A DNA stretch of 64,000 nucleotides, taken from contig CAZAEQ010000013.1 in the NCBI GenBank assembly GCA_964484185.1, forward strand, positions 1 through 64,000. Reading direction: 5' to 3'. Below the pieces are notes generated by a model that made no database searches, was not told where the DNA came from, and saw nothing but the letters and a program-made list of their open reading frames with translations. Shown here one piece after another: positions 25,294 to 33,599 of this stretch. Position 1 is the first letter of the stretch. The number at the start of each line of letters is the position of its first letter. The stretch is from F1-120-MAGs238 sp964484185. Lineage in GTDB: Bacteria; Planctomycetota; Phycisphaerae; Phycisphaerales; UBA1924. A program made the translations under genes and the position numbers.

Positions 25294-25755
25294 ATGATCA
25301 GATCAATTGTCGCAGTCATAGTTTCCTTCATCGCCATGTTTGGCCTCACCATGGTTGTATTCTCTGGACTGTGGTATGGCATGGGCCCTGATACTCTGTT
25401 GCAGCCCGCGAGCTTTAGGTTCAGCATGCTCCTGGCCGTCGCTATCGCGGCAATCACCGTGATTCGCGGCCTCATCGGTGGGTGGATGTGCGCCAAAATC
25501 GGCCGCGGAACTAAGCCGGTAATGGTGCTTGCGGGTCTGGTCCTGATGATTGGAATGATCGTGTGCTATTCGACGCTCAAAGCTCCCGAACTAACGGATG
25601 TGCGTGGACCCGGCATGACCACTGACCAGTTCTTTGACAAGGCTCGCGAGCCATTGTGGCTTGTGATCTTCAATCCGATTGCGGGTGCTGCCATGGTGCT
25701 CATCGGAGGGTTGTGTATTGCCTCACCACGTAAGCCACAATTAACACTCCAATAG
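25294..25755 (+). CDS. Four-helix membrane protein, unknown
   Basis: A 153-residue protein with four predicted membrane helices: SIVAVIVSFIAMFGLTMVVF, FSMLLAVAIAAITVIRGLIG, PVMVLAGLVLMIGMIVCY and WLVIFNPIAGAAMVLIGGL. The polar loop between helices 3 and 4 is about 30 residues. I prefer the ATG at 25294 because AAAGGAT lies upstream and the helix begins at once; an ATG at 25246 is in frame but lacks a ribosome site. No family is recognised. Confidence 0.6.
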   Translation: MIRSIVAVIVSFIAMFGLTMVVFSGLWYGMGPDTLLQPASFRFSMLLAVAIAAITVIRGLIGGWMCAKIGRGTKPVMVLAGLVLMIGMIVCYSTLKAPELTDVRGPGMTTDQFFDKAREPLWLVIFNPIAGAAMVLIGGLCIASPRKPQLTLQ

Positions 25756-25902
25756 CTGTTCATCGCGACAATGGAAGGCATTCTCCCACTCCGTCACTTC
25801 TGGGACCTCCCCCTTTTGTCACCCAATTGTCACGCCCCCTACTCCACTTGGAACCCAATCCAAGATGACTAGTACAAACTACTTCCTGATTCGGAGCTGC
25901 CT

Positions 25903-26412
25903 ATGCCCACAATCACACTGCCCGTCCTCGAAAACGTGAAGATCGCCTCATCGTGCAACGTGAATTGGGATGACATGCAAGGCAACGACCGCGTACGCCT
26001 CTGCCAGCAATGCAATTTCAACGTGTTCAATCTCTCAGATATGACGCGCCGTGAAGCTGAAACACTGATTCAATCTGCGACGGGCCGACTCTGCATCGGT
26101 TATTACCAGCGATCTGATGGCACTATTTTGACTCGAGATTGTCCGGTTGGCCTCCGCGCATTGCGTGCCAATTTCACACGCTTGACCCTTCGTTTCGGCG
26201 CGATTGCCGCTTCTCTGTTTACCGCCCTGGTATTTGGACGCCTGAGTACTGATGGAGCCCGCAGCAACGAACTCGTTTCGCAGGACCCATTCGCAAGCAT
26301 CGCTTCCATGTTTGGGAAAGCTCCTCCGGCGCAGACCTTGTTCGTCAAGGGCGAAATGTGCGTGCCGATTTCTCCGCCGCCCGCACTTCCAGTAACACCT
26401 GCCAAGAACTGA
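25903..26412 (+). CDS. Five-cysteine membrane protein, paralogue 1
   Basis: A 169-residue protein with cysteines at 18, 34, 37, 64 and 80 in the motifs SSCNVNWDDM, RVRLCQQCNFNVFNLS, GRLCIGYYQRSDGT and TRDCPVG. A single membrane helix follows (about residues 95-112), then a short tail ending in GEMCVPISPPPA. The CxxC pair with further cysteines suggests a small zinc- or redox-active domain. The paralogue seven bases downstream has all five cysteines at identical positions and the same MCVP/ICVP-PPPA tail. I recall related N-domains in planctomycetes and myxobacteria but know no function. Confidence 0.7.
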   Translation: MPTITLPVLENVKIASSCNVNWDDMQGNDRVRLCQQCNFNVFNLSDMTRREAETLIQSATGRLCIGYYQRSDGTILTRDCPVGLRALRANFTRLTLRFGAIAASLFTALVFGRLSTDGARSNELVSQDPFASIASMFGKAPPAQTLFVKGEMCVPISPPPALPVTPAKN

Positions 26413-26419
26413 GGAAGCC

Positions 26420-26941
26420 ATGGTCGCGATCAATCTGCCACAACTCCCAAATATTCGCATCGCTTCTCCCTGTTCCATGGACTGGGAGTCAATGAGTGGC
26501 ACAGATCAAGCTCGCCACTGTGCTGAATGTAAGCTCAACGTCTACAACCTCTCCAATATGACAACGCAGGAAGCACTCGATCTGATCAAACGGACCGAAG
26601 GAAACCTCTGCGTTCGAATGCTTCAGCGCTCTGATGGCACTGTCATCACTCAAGATTGCCCGGTCGGTCTTGCCGCCGCTCGAGCCAAAGTCGCACGTGT
26701 TGCCTGTCGTATTAGTGCGGTCGCTGCGACAGTACTCGCCGCCGTTGTACTTGGAAAATCTCGCTCACCATTTGAAGAACGCAGCGGCCTCACCGCAAAC
26801 GACCCTTTCTACAGCATCGCATCACTCTTCGACCGCGTTCCACCCAGCAATCGCTTCATCATGGGGAAAATCTGCGTACCCGCAACTCCTCCACCTGCAA
26901 CCAACACAAACAGCATCGTCAACTTATGGGGTATTTTCTGA
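26420..26941 (+). CDS. Five-cysteine membrane protein, paralogue 2
   Basis: A 173-residue tandem duplicate of the previous gene. Cysteines 18, 34, 37, 64 and 80, Trp22, the NLS-x-MT segment and QRSDGT are all at the same positions; the membrane helix is about residues 97-112 and the tail ends in GKICVPATPPPA. Upstream spacing is seven bases, and the stop shares a base with the next start (TGATG). All three genes therefore probably form one transcript with coupled translation. The conservation after duplication points to a folded metal or disulfide domain. Confidence 0.7.
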   Translation: MVAINLPQLPNIRIASPCSMDWESMSGTDQARHCAECKLNVYNLSNMTTQEALDLIKRTEGNLCVRMLQRSDGTVITQDCPVGLAAARAKVARVACRISAVAATVLAAVVLGKSRSPFEERSGLTANDPFYSIASLFDRVPPSNRFIMGKICVPATPPPATNTNSIVNLWGIF

Positions 26942-27531
26942 TGAACACTACGCAATCAATTCGACCACTCATCTTCTATTCTGGCGGCACAATGGCCGCA
27001 TGGATCGCGGCGGCGGCACTGGTGTTTTTTCGCCAAGGAAAACTCACCTTTCACGGCGATGAGATCACCCCTGCTGCTCAGACCTCTTACTTCATCATGC
27101 TCACACTCGTTCCCCTGGTCTGTCACTGGCTCGCGGCAGATCTCATCGATCGAGTGTGGCCCCGACTCTTCTTGCGATCCGACTCGCGTTACCTGTTAAG
27201 CGTCTTTTTCCGCGGCGTGATTGCCGGTACGCTTTCCCTGCTCGCCGCCGCCGCGCTCGCACCATTTCTCGATCCCGTGATCCACGGCGCGTTCACCGTC
27301 GCCGCATGTTGCATCACCTCGTCACAGCTCGTCGTCGCACTGGCCGCCAAAGCAAGAGTCAACCATTGTGCAAGCTGCAACTACGATCTTGTGAACACTC
27401 CGCGTAATGCGCCGTGCCCAGAATGTGGCCGCAAGTTCTCTCGAGTTGAGGCTGCGATTACCAAAGCATCCGCAAACGAATCGTCTCTTCCACCTTCTTT
27501 AATCCCTCAGTCAACCGCTGCCCATCAGTAG
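26941..27531 (+). CDS. Membrane protein with C-terminal zinc ribbon
   Basis: A 196-residue protein with four hydrophobic segments (about residues 12-28, 45-65, 88-110 and 113-135) and a C-terminal zinc ribbon, CASCNYDLVNTP then CPECG (CxxC-x12-CxxC). Ribbons of the form C-x-x-C-x-YDL-x-x-x-x-x-x-x-CPECG are frequent in planctomycete membrane proteins. It is the third gene of the five-cysteine operon. The last 25 codons overlap the 3' end of the convergent serA gene by 74 bases, which is unusual. Confidence 0.65.
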   Translation: MNTTQSIRPLIFYSGGTMAAWIAAAALVFFRQGKLTFHGDEITPAAQTSYFIMLTLVPLVCHWLAADLIDRVWPRLFLRSDSRYLLSVFFRGVIAGTLSLLAAAALAPFLDPVIHGAFTVAACCITSSQLVVALAAKARVNHCASCNYDLVNTPRNAPCPECGRKFSRVEAAITKASANESSLPPSLIPQSTAAHQ

Positions 27532-28711
27532 GATCAACATCCAGAACCACATACCCGATTTTGTCGTTCGTCTGCAGATACTGAGCTGAGATGTTCGCTC
27601 CCAGGTCCGCGGCGACCGAGTTGATTTTCTTCATCACGCCCGGCCTATTGCGATGGAAGTGCAGCACGCGATGCCGCCGCGAAGTTGCTGGCCCTTCCGC
27701 TTCTCCGCCTTGCCCCGGCAACTCAACCTGCGGTACATTCACTGCGCCAGTGGTACTCCCATTATTCACAAACTTGATCAACTTCATGCACACATCTTCA
27801 GCGATAGCTTCCTGCGCCTCTTCGGTACTTCCCCCAATATGCGGCGTAAGAATCACATTGTCCAACCCGCAAAGGTCACTCTGGAACTTCTCGCCCGCCG
27901 CCGATGGTTCCACTGGAAACACATCCAGAGCCGCACCACCCAGACGACTCTTGCCAAGCGCTGAAGCCAGCGCAGTCAGATCGACGACACTCCCACGCGC
28001 GTTATTGATCAGCATCGCGCCGGGTTTCATCTTGGCAATCTCTTTGGCTCCGATCATGTTCTTTGTCGATGCGGTCGCGGGCACGTGCAGGGTCACCACA
28101 TCAGCAACTTCAAGAAGTGCAGCCAGCGATGTCATCCGCCGCGCGTTCCCCATTGCGAGTTTAGAAATGATGTCAAAGAACACGACTTTCATGCCCATCG
28201 CCTCGGCCATCACGCTGACCTGCGAACCAATGTGGCCATATCCCACGATCCCAATCGTGCGGCCGCGCACTTCGTGTGCACCCGCGGCGGACTTGTCCCA
28301 CTCACCCCGGTGCATCCGCTGCGACTTGGTAAAGACGCCGCGTACCAGCGAGATGGTTTCGGCGATCGTCAACTCTGCAACACTGCGCGTATTTGAAAAC
28401 GGCGAATTGAAAACGGGTATTCCGCCATCGCACGCAGTCTCAGTCGCAACCTGGTTGGTCCCGATGCAAAAACACCCGACCGCAAGCAACCGCCCGGCGT
28501 GCTGCAAATGCCCCTGCGTCAATTCGGTCTTGGAGCGGATTCCCAGCACATGCGCTGTCGCGAGCAACTCTTTTAGCTCTTTATCCCCCGGCGCCCCCTT
28601 GAGCGCTCGGACCTTAAACCCCTCTGCCTCACACAGTTCTACCGCGCGTGGATGGATCGATTCAACCAGTGCAACTTCGACTTGTTCTTTCGGAAAAGGC
28701 TTTCTGACCAT
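27458..28711 (-). CDS. serA: D-3-phosphoglycerate dehydrogenase
   Basis: The first step of serine synthesis: NAD-dependent oxidation of 3-phosphoglycerate. The 417-residue protein has the E. coli-like layout. A substrate domain comes first, then a Rossmann domain with GIVGYGHIGSQV, the catalytic arginine in NNARGSVVD and histidine in LTPHIGGSTEEAQ, and a C-terminal ACT domain (HRNRPGVMKKINSVAADLGANI), so serine feedback is plausible. I start at the ATG at 28711; the frame upstream runs into the M16 peptidase gene. It is divergent from that peptidase and overlaps the zinc-ribbon gene at its 3' end. Confidence 0.93.
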   Translation of the reverse strand: MVRKPFPKEQVEVALVESIHPRAVELCEAEGFKVRALKGAPGDKELKELLATAHVLGIRSKTELTQGHLQHAGRLLAVGCFCIGTNQVATETACDGGIPVFNSPFSNTRSVAELTIAETISLVRGVFTKSQRMHRGEWDKSAAGAHEVRGRTIGIVGYGHIGSQVSVMAEAMGMKVVFFDIISKLAMGNARRMTSLAALLEVADVVTLHVPATASTKNMIGAKEIAKMKPGAMLINNARGSVVDLTALASALGKSRLGGAALDVFPVEPSAAGEKFQSDLCGLDNVILTPHIGGSTEEAQEAIAEDVCMKLIKFVNNGSTTGAVNVPQVELPGQGGEAEGPATSRRHRVLHFHRNRPGVMKKINSVAADLGANISAQYLQTNDKIGYVVLDVDPTDGQRLTEGLKKVEETIRLRMLW

Positions 28712-28769
28712 GAGGCGATTGTTGACACCCAAACTGCCAGAGCAATTCTTCTCGCGTATCCTGTGCATT

Positions 28770-31496
28770 ATGCGCACACGCCTGCTCCCAATCCTCTCTG
28801 CTTCCCTGGCATTCATCACTTCGCTCGCGGCGGGCCAGGATGTCCCCGTTGAGAAATACGTGCTGCCAAACGGCATGAAAGTGATCCTGCACCAAGACCG
28901 CAACCTGCCAATCGCCACGATCAACATCTGGTACAGCGTGGGCGCTCAGGATGAACCAAAGGGCCGATCAGGCTTTGCCCACCTCTTTGAACACCTCATG
29001 TTCATGGGATCTAAGCGCGTCCCCGGCAATCAGTTCGATGTGCTCATGGAAACCGGCGGCGGAGCCAACAACGCCAACACCGACCTGCACCGCACCGACT
29101 ACTTCTCCTCTGGTCCTTCAAGCCTTCTGCCCACACTCCTCTGGCTCGATGCCGATCGCCTGGAAGACATGGGTCTGAACATGACCTCGGAGAAAGTTGA
29201 CAAACAGCGCGATGTCGTCCGCAACGAACTTCGCCAGGTAGTTGAGAACGCGCCATACGGCAAGGCCGATGAACTGCTTTGGCCCATGCTCTTTCCGCCA
29301 ACCCACCCCTACTACACCGGCGTGATTGGAACCCACGAAGATCTTGAAGCTGCGAACGTGACCAACGTTCGCGATTTCTTCGCCAACTTCTACGTACCGA
29401 ATAACGCTTCATTGGTCGTCGCGGGCGATTTTGATCCAGCCGTCATAAAGCCGCTGATCAACGATCTCTATGGAACTCTCCCAAGAGGCGGCGATGTCCC
29501 GCGCAAGTACACGCTTCCCAAAGAGGCCATCCCGCTCAAGATCGATGGCGTGAAGCGCACAACAGCGATCGACAAAGTCCAGTTGTCGCGAGTCCAGTAC
29601 ACATTCTTCAGCCCTAATTCCTACGGCCCAGGCGATGCGGACATGAAGCTGGCAGCGATGGTCCTGGCCGATGGCAACGCCAGCCGCCTCTATAAGCGGC
29701 TGGTCATGGATGAAAAACTCGCCGCCGATGTCTCCGCAAGTCAGAACGGATACCCGCTCGCATCATTCTTCCAGGTCAACGTCCTCACGCCGCCAGGGAC
29801 CGATCTTGGTCGTGTTGAGAAGGTGATTGACGAAGAACTGGTCCGCTTTGCAAAAGATGGCCCGACTGCCGCGGAACTCGAACGCACCAAAGCTACATCA
29901 GAACTTGCCATGCTCTCGGAGATCCAGTCGATCCCGCGCAAGGCTGCGATGCTCAATGAATACGAAGCCGCGTGGGGCGAGCCCAACAGCTTCAAGCGCG
30001 ACCTCGACCGCTATCGCAACGCAACGCCCGACTCCGTGAAGCAATGGTCCGCAAGGGTCTTTGACCTCAACGCTCGAGTCATCACTCGCGTACTTCCTGA
30101 AGAGCCACAGCGTTCCGAATCAAAGCGCGACATCGCCCCACCATCGGCCGCCGCGACACCTTTCGCCACTCCAGCACCTGCCGAATTTACCCTCTCCAGC
30201 GGCATGAAAGTCATGCTCTGGACCAAGAAGGACATTCCGCTCGTCTCCCTGCGGCTCCACGCCGGATCAAAGGGCTCGCTCGACCCCGCAGGCAAAGAAG
30301 GCGTGCATGAACTCGCCGCTCAAATGCTCTCTGAAGGCGCCGGCTCACGCGATGCACTACAATTTGCAAACGCAGTGCAGGACATCGGCGGCCGCTTCTC
30401 CGCCAGTGCCGATGAAGAATCACTGACTGCAACATTCACTGTGCTCAAGCGAAATCTGGACACCGGCATTTCATTGTTCAGTGACGCCATCGTGCGTCCT
30501 CAGATGAACTCCAGCGATTTCGATCGTATCAAAGGATTGCATCTCGACGATCTTCGTCAGGCCGATGACACCGCCCCGGCGATCGCGGCCAAGGTAGCCA
30601 ATATGGTGCTCTACGGAAAAGGCAATCCATACGCCACTTCCGCCGCGGGCAATGTTGCGAGCGTTTCTGAGGTGTCGCTCGATGATGTAAAGTCCGCCGC
30701 GAAACAGGCGATTCAGCCCGACAACAGCACGCTCCTTGTCGCTGGCGACATTACCGAAGCTGAACTGAAACCCTTGCTTGAAACCGCACTCAAAGGCTGG
30801 TCGAATTCGAACGCAGCGGCGCGTGCCGCTGACAATCTCTCAAATCCTGCATCGAGCAAGATGCGCGTAGTTGTAGTAGATCGCCCAGGCGCGACCCAGA
30901 CTGTTGTTCGTTACCAGGCTCCCGGCTCCAAGTTTGATTCGCCAGATCGCGTCAAACTTGAACTGCTCAACACTATTCTCGGCGGCAGCTTTACCAGCCG
31001 TCTCAACCAGAACCTGCGCGAAGATCACGGGTACACCTACGGCGCTCGATCCAACTTCAATCAACATCGCATGACTGGCGATTTCACCGCTGGCGCACGC
31101 GTACAGGCTGAAGTCACCGGTCCATCGCTCAAAGAATTTGCCAACGAGTTTGCCCGATTCCGCGCTGGCGACATCACCGATGCGGAAGTAGCCAAAGCTC
31201 GCGAAACTTATAAGAATGAAACGGTTGAGTCGTTCGCCGCGCTCGATGGCATTCTCTCCGCCGCGGAAGTGCGTGTGGAAAACGGTGTCCCATTCACCAC
31301 AATTGCAAAAGACATCAATGAGTCAGCGACCATCACCGCCGCTGATCTGAACGCTGTAGCACAGAAGGTAGTTGAGAGTCTTGACCGCGGTGTGCTGGTT
31401 CTGGTCGGCGACAAAACTCTTATTCTCGATCAGATCAAAGATCTTGGACTTGCTGAACCAGTGATACTTGATGTCAACGCAAACCCGGTGAAGTAA
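28770..31496 (+). CDS. M16 family zinc metallopeptidase, two-domain
   Basis: A 908-residue exported peptidase of the pitrilysin family. A signal peptide (LLPILSASLAFITSLAAG) leads into an active M16 N-domain with the inverted zinc motif HLFEH and the downstream glutamate region (RNELRQVVENAPYG). The C-terminal half repeats the fold (FTLSSGMKVMLWTKKDIPLVSLRLHAG), but its motif is degraded to HELAAQM, so only the first half is catalytic. That is normal for bacterial two-domain members. The region with LNQNLREDHGYTYGARS is the substrate-binding R-x-Y type loop. It starts 58 bases from the divergent serA start. Confidence 0.9.
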   Translation: MRTRLLPILSASLAFITSLAAGQDVPVEKYVLPNGMKVILHQDRNLPIATINIWYSVGAQDEPKGRSGFAHLFEHLMFMGSKRVPGNQFDVLMETGGGANNANTDLHRTDYFSSGPSSLLPTLLWLDADRLEDMGLNMTSEKVDKQRDVVRNELRQVVENAPYGKADELLWPMLFPPTHPYYTGVIGTHEDLEAANVTNVRDFFANFYVPNNASLVVAGDFDPAVIKPLINDLYGTLPRGGDVPRKYTLPKEAIPLKIDGVKRTTAIDKVQLSRVQYTFFSPNSYGPGDADMKLAAMVLADGNASRLYKRLVMDEKLAADVSASQNGYPLASFFQVNVLTPPGTDLGRVEKVIDEELVRFAKDGPTAAELERTKATSELAMLSEIQSIPRKAAMLNEYEAAWGEPNSFKRDLDRYRNATPDSVKQWSARVFDLNARVITRVLPEEPQRSESKRDIAPPSAAATPFATPAPAEFTLSSGMKVMLWTKKDIPLVSLRLHAGSKGSLDPAGKEGVHELAAQMLSEGAGSRDALQFANAVQDIGGRFSASADEESLTATFTVLKRNLDTGISLFSDAIVRPQMNSSDFDRIKGLHLDDLRQADDTAPAIAAKVANMVLYGKGNPYATSAAGNVASVSEVSLDDVKSAAKQAIQPDNSTLLVAGDITEAELKPLLETALKGWSNSNAAARAADNLSNPASSKMRVVVVDRPGATQTVVRYQAPGSKFDSPDRVKLELLNTILGGSFTSRLNQNLREDHGYTYGARSNFNQHRMTGDFTAGARVQAEVTGPSLKEFANEFARFRAGDITDAEVAKARETYKNETVESFAALDGILSAAEVRVENGVPFTTIAKDINESATITAADLNAVAQKVVESLDRGVLVLVGDKTLILDQIKDLGLAEPVILDVNANPVK

Positions 31497-31502
31497 CCCG
31501 AC

Positions 31503-33401
31503 TTACGCGGCTTTCCGCGTGCTGGTCCAGCTTTCGATTGTCCCGGTCCACTTTGCCAGATCGCGGCACAGAGATACCTTGTCGATAAACTCGGTGGCAC
31601 CGCTTCGGATCGCTTGAGACTTTGCTGTCACATCTGACGACATCGCCAGAATCGGTGCCGCAAATCCCCTGCTGCGTGCGGCGAGAATAAACTCGGTTCC
31701 CAGCCCGTCAGGCAGGTGCATATCGACAATCGCGCCGACCCATGAACCGGAAACGATCTTGAGAGCCTCTTCAACAGTCCGGACCAGAACGATTTCAACC
31801 CCTGCGCGTTTGGCGAACGCGAGCTGAATGAGCTTTGATGCCAGTGCATCATCCTCGATCAGAAGTATCTGACGCCGACCCGAAGTATCGACAGCCTGTG
31901 AAGACGGCAGCGCGCCGCTGACCGTGACCCGATTGCGCCCTTCCTGCTTAGACCGATAGACCGCTTCATCTGCTGCTTTCACAACAGCGGTGCCATTTTC
32001 ATAGACTCCAACATCTGTCGCGGAAACGCCAAGGCTGATCGTAACTGGAAGTGTCGCCGGCGCGCCTGCCACACCTGATAGGTCAAAATGCGGAGCTTCG
32101 ATGGCGACTCGCAGCCGCTCTGCTATTTCTGCGGCAACAACCAGGCCGTTTCCAGGAACAATGACCGCAAACTCCTCGCCACCATATCTGTACAGTTCGC
32201 CAGCGCCGGCAAGTGTCGCTTTCATGCGCTGCGCGAGAATTTTCAGCACCGCATCGCCAGCTGGATGTCCGAATCGATCGTTGACACTCTTGAACTTATC
32301 CGCATCAAGAAAGATCACGGAAAACGGAACCTGAGCGGTTGTAGATAGCTCGAAGCTCGCGTTCAGTGCGACATCAAAGCTCTTGCGGTTCTTTGCCCCA
32401 GTTAATGCATCGGTGATGTTTGCAATTGCCAGCTCTTCGTTCTGAGCGCGGAGCTGGACTGATTCCCGCTGCGTTGCCATCTGCGCTTCAAGTGCCTGCT
32501 CACTGGCCTCGGCCATGATGAATTCGATGTTTGGCACAGACCCAACATCTTTCTCAAACACCCGGCCGAGGTCTTGTGCGCCCGAGGAGACTTTGCTGAG
32601 CAGGTCCTCAATGTTGTCCGGGCGTTTCCCAAACCACTCAGCCATTCCACGGTTGACAGCCAGTACTGCAGATCTTGGCTGCGTTGAAGACATCGCCTCG
32701 GCCAGCAGGCCTCCAAGCGACACCACTCTCGCCATCGACCTGGAAGACATCGGCGCGGACTCTGAGTTGTGATGATACCGGATCGCATCAACATACTGCG
32801 CAGGGAGCTTCCATTTAGTCGCCAGTTCTGCGCCGATCTCGCCGTGCGATGTCTTGAATACTTCGATCTCGTGCGCCGAGAGCTTGCCGTGTTCCAATGC
32901 CGCCTCTAGCACATCTGAGTACCGATCACCCAAAGCCAGGAACGACGCCAGCACTCCAATATCCGCGAAGATCGCGGCAGTAAAAGCTTCATCAGGATCG
33001 CAGGACTTGGTTACCTGAGCGATTGCACGAGCGCCCGCCGCAGAATACGTGGCGCGACGCCAATGTGCCTGCATATCGAGTCCGCGTCCCTTGGTCACAC
33101 CGCGTGTGCAATCAACCAGGCTGAAACCCAGCACCAGTGATTTGACGGCGTTCAGGCCGAGGTAAGCAAGTGCGCGGTCGATCTTTGAACACTGGGTGGT
33201 CAATCCGAAGATTGACGAGTTCACGGTCTTTAATACCTTTGCGGAGAGCGCCGGATCCGCTTGAACTACCTTGCCCAAGTCGTTCAATCCGACCTGTGGA
33301 TCTCTTGTCAATTCCAGAACCTTCAGGGCCACTGCTGGCAGCGTTGGGAGATTCGGGCACGATAGCACTGTCTGAAGTACCTGATTTGGCTGCGCCGACA
33401 T
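31503..33401 (-). CDS. HDOD-GGDEF-receiver protein, probable diguanylate cyclase
   Basis: A 632-residue signalling protein. An HDOD domain (about residues 8-210, starting LPTLPAVALKVLEL) precedes a linker helix and a GGDEF domain (about 345-500) with the intact active site GGEEF in YRYGGEEFAVIV. A receiver domain sits at the very C-terminus (about 515-625) with the acidic pair IEDD, phosphoacceptor in IVDMHLPDG, and FIDK lysine. Receiver domains usually precede their outputs, so the order is unusual. I see no RxxD inhibitory site immediately before the GGDEF motif. I start at the ATG at 33401; three further codons to a GTG at 33410 are possible. It is convergent with the M16 gene with six bases between the stops. 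Confidence 0.9.
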   Translation of the reverse strand: MSAQPNQVLQTVLSCPNLPTLPAVALKVLELTRDPQVGLNDLGKVVQADPALSAKVLKTVNSSIFGLTTQCSKIDRALAYLGLNAVKSLVLGFSLVDCTRGVTKGRGLDMQAHWRRATYSAAGARAIAQVTKSCDPDEAFTAAIFADIGVLASFLALGDRYSDVLEAALEHGKLSAHEIEVFKTSHGEIGAELATKWKLPAQYVDAIRYHHNSESAPMSSRSMARVVSLGGLLAEAMSSTQPRSAVLAVNRGMAEWFGKRPDNIEDLLSKVSSGAQDLGRVFEKDVGSVPNIEFIMAEASEQALEAQMATQRESVQLRAQNEELAIANITDALTGAKNRKSFDVALNASFELSTTAQVPFSVIFLDADKFKSVNDRFGHPAGDAVLKILAQRMKATLAGAGELYRYGGEEFAVIVPGNGLVVAAEIAERLRVAIEAPHFDLSGVAGAPATLPVTISLGVSATDVGVYENGTAVVKAADEAVYRSKQEGRNRVTVSGALPSSQAVDTSGRRQILLIEDDALASKLIQLAFAKRAGVEIVLVRTVEEALKIVSGSWVGAIVDMHLPDGLGTEFILAARSRGFAAPILAMSSDVTAKSQAIRSGATEFIDKVSLCRDLAKWTGTIESWTSTRKAA

Positions 33402-33599
33402 GTACACCACCTGTATGTCACGTTTGAGAGTGTGAAGTCAATCAACTGTGCCCCCACTATCGGTGTTGCGCATAGACATCCAAAGGGTAAACACCCCAAT
33501 ACTTGTTTGAGGTACTTCTACCCAACCGATAAGCCCACTACCCGACGCAGGCGTCACAATCGGAACGAGCTTGCTTGTTTGTAGTGATTTTTGATAGTT

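Noticed and set aside
27591..28769. Upstream extension of the M16 peptidase frame by nearly 400 codons
   Set aside because: It is antisense to serA; the signal peptide marks the true start at 28770.
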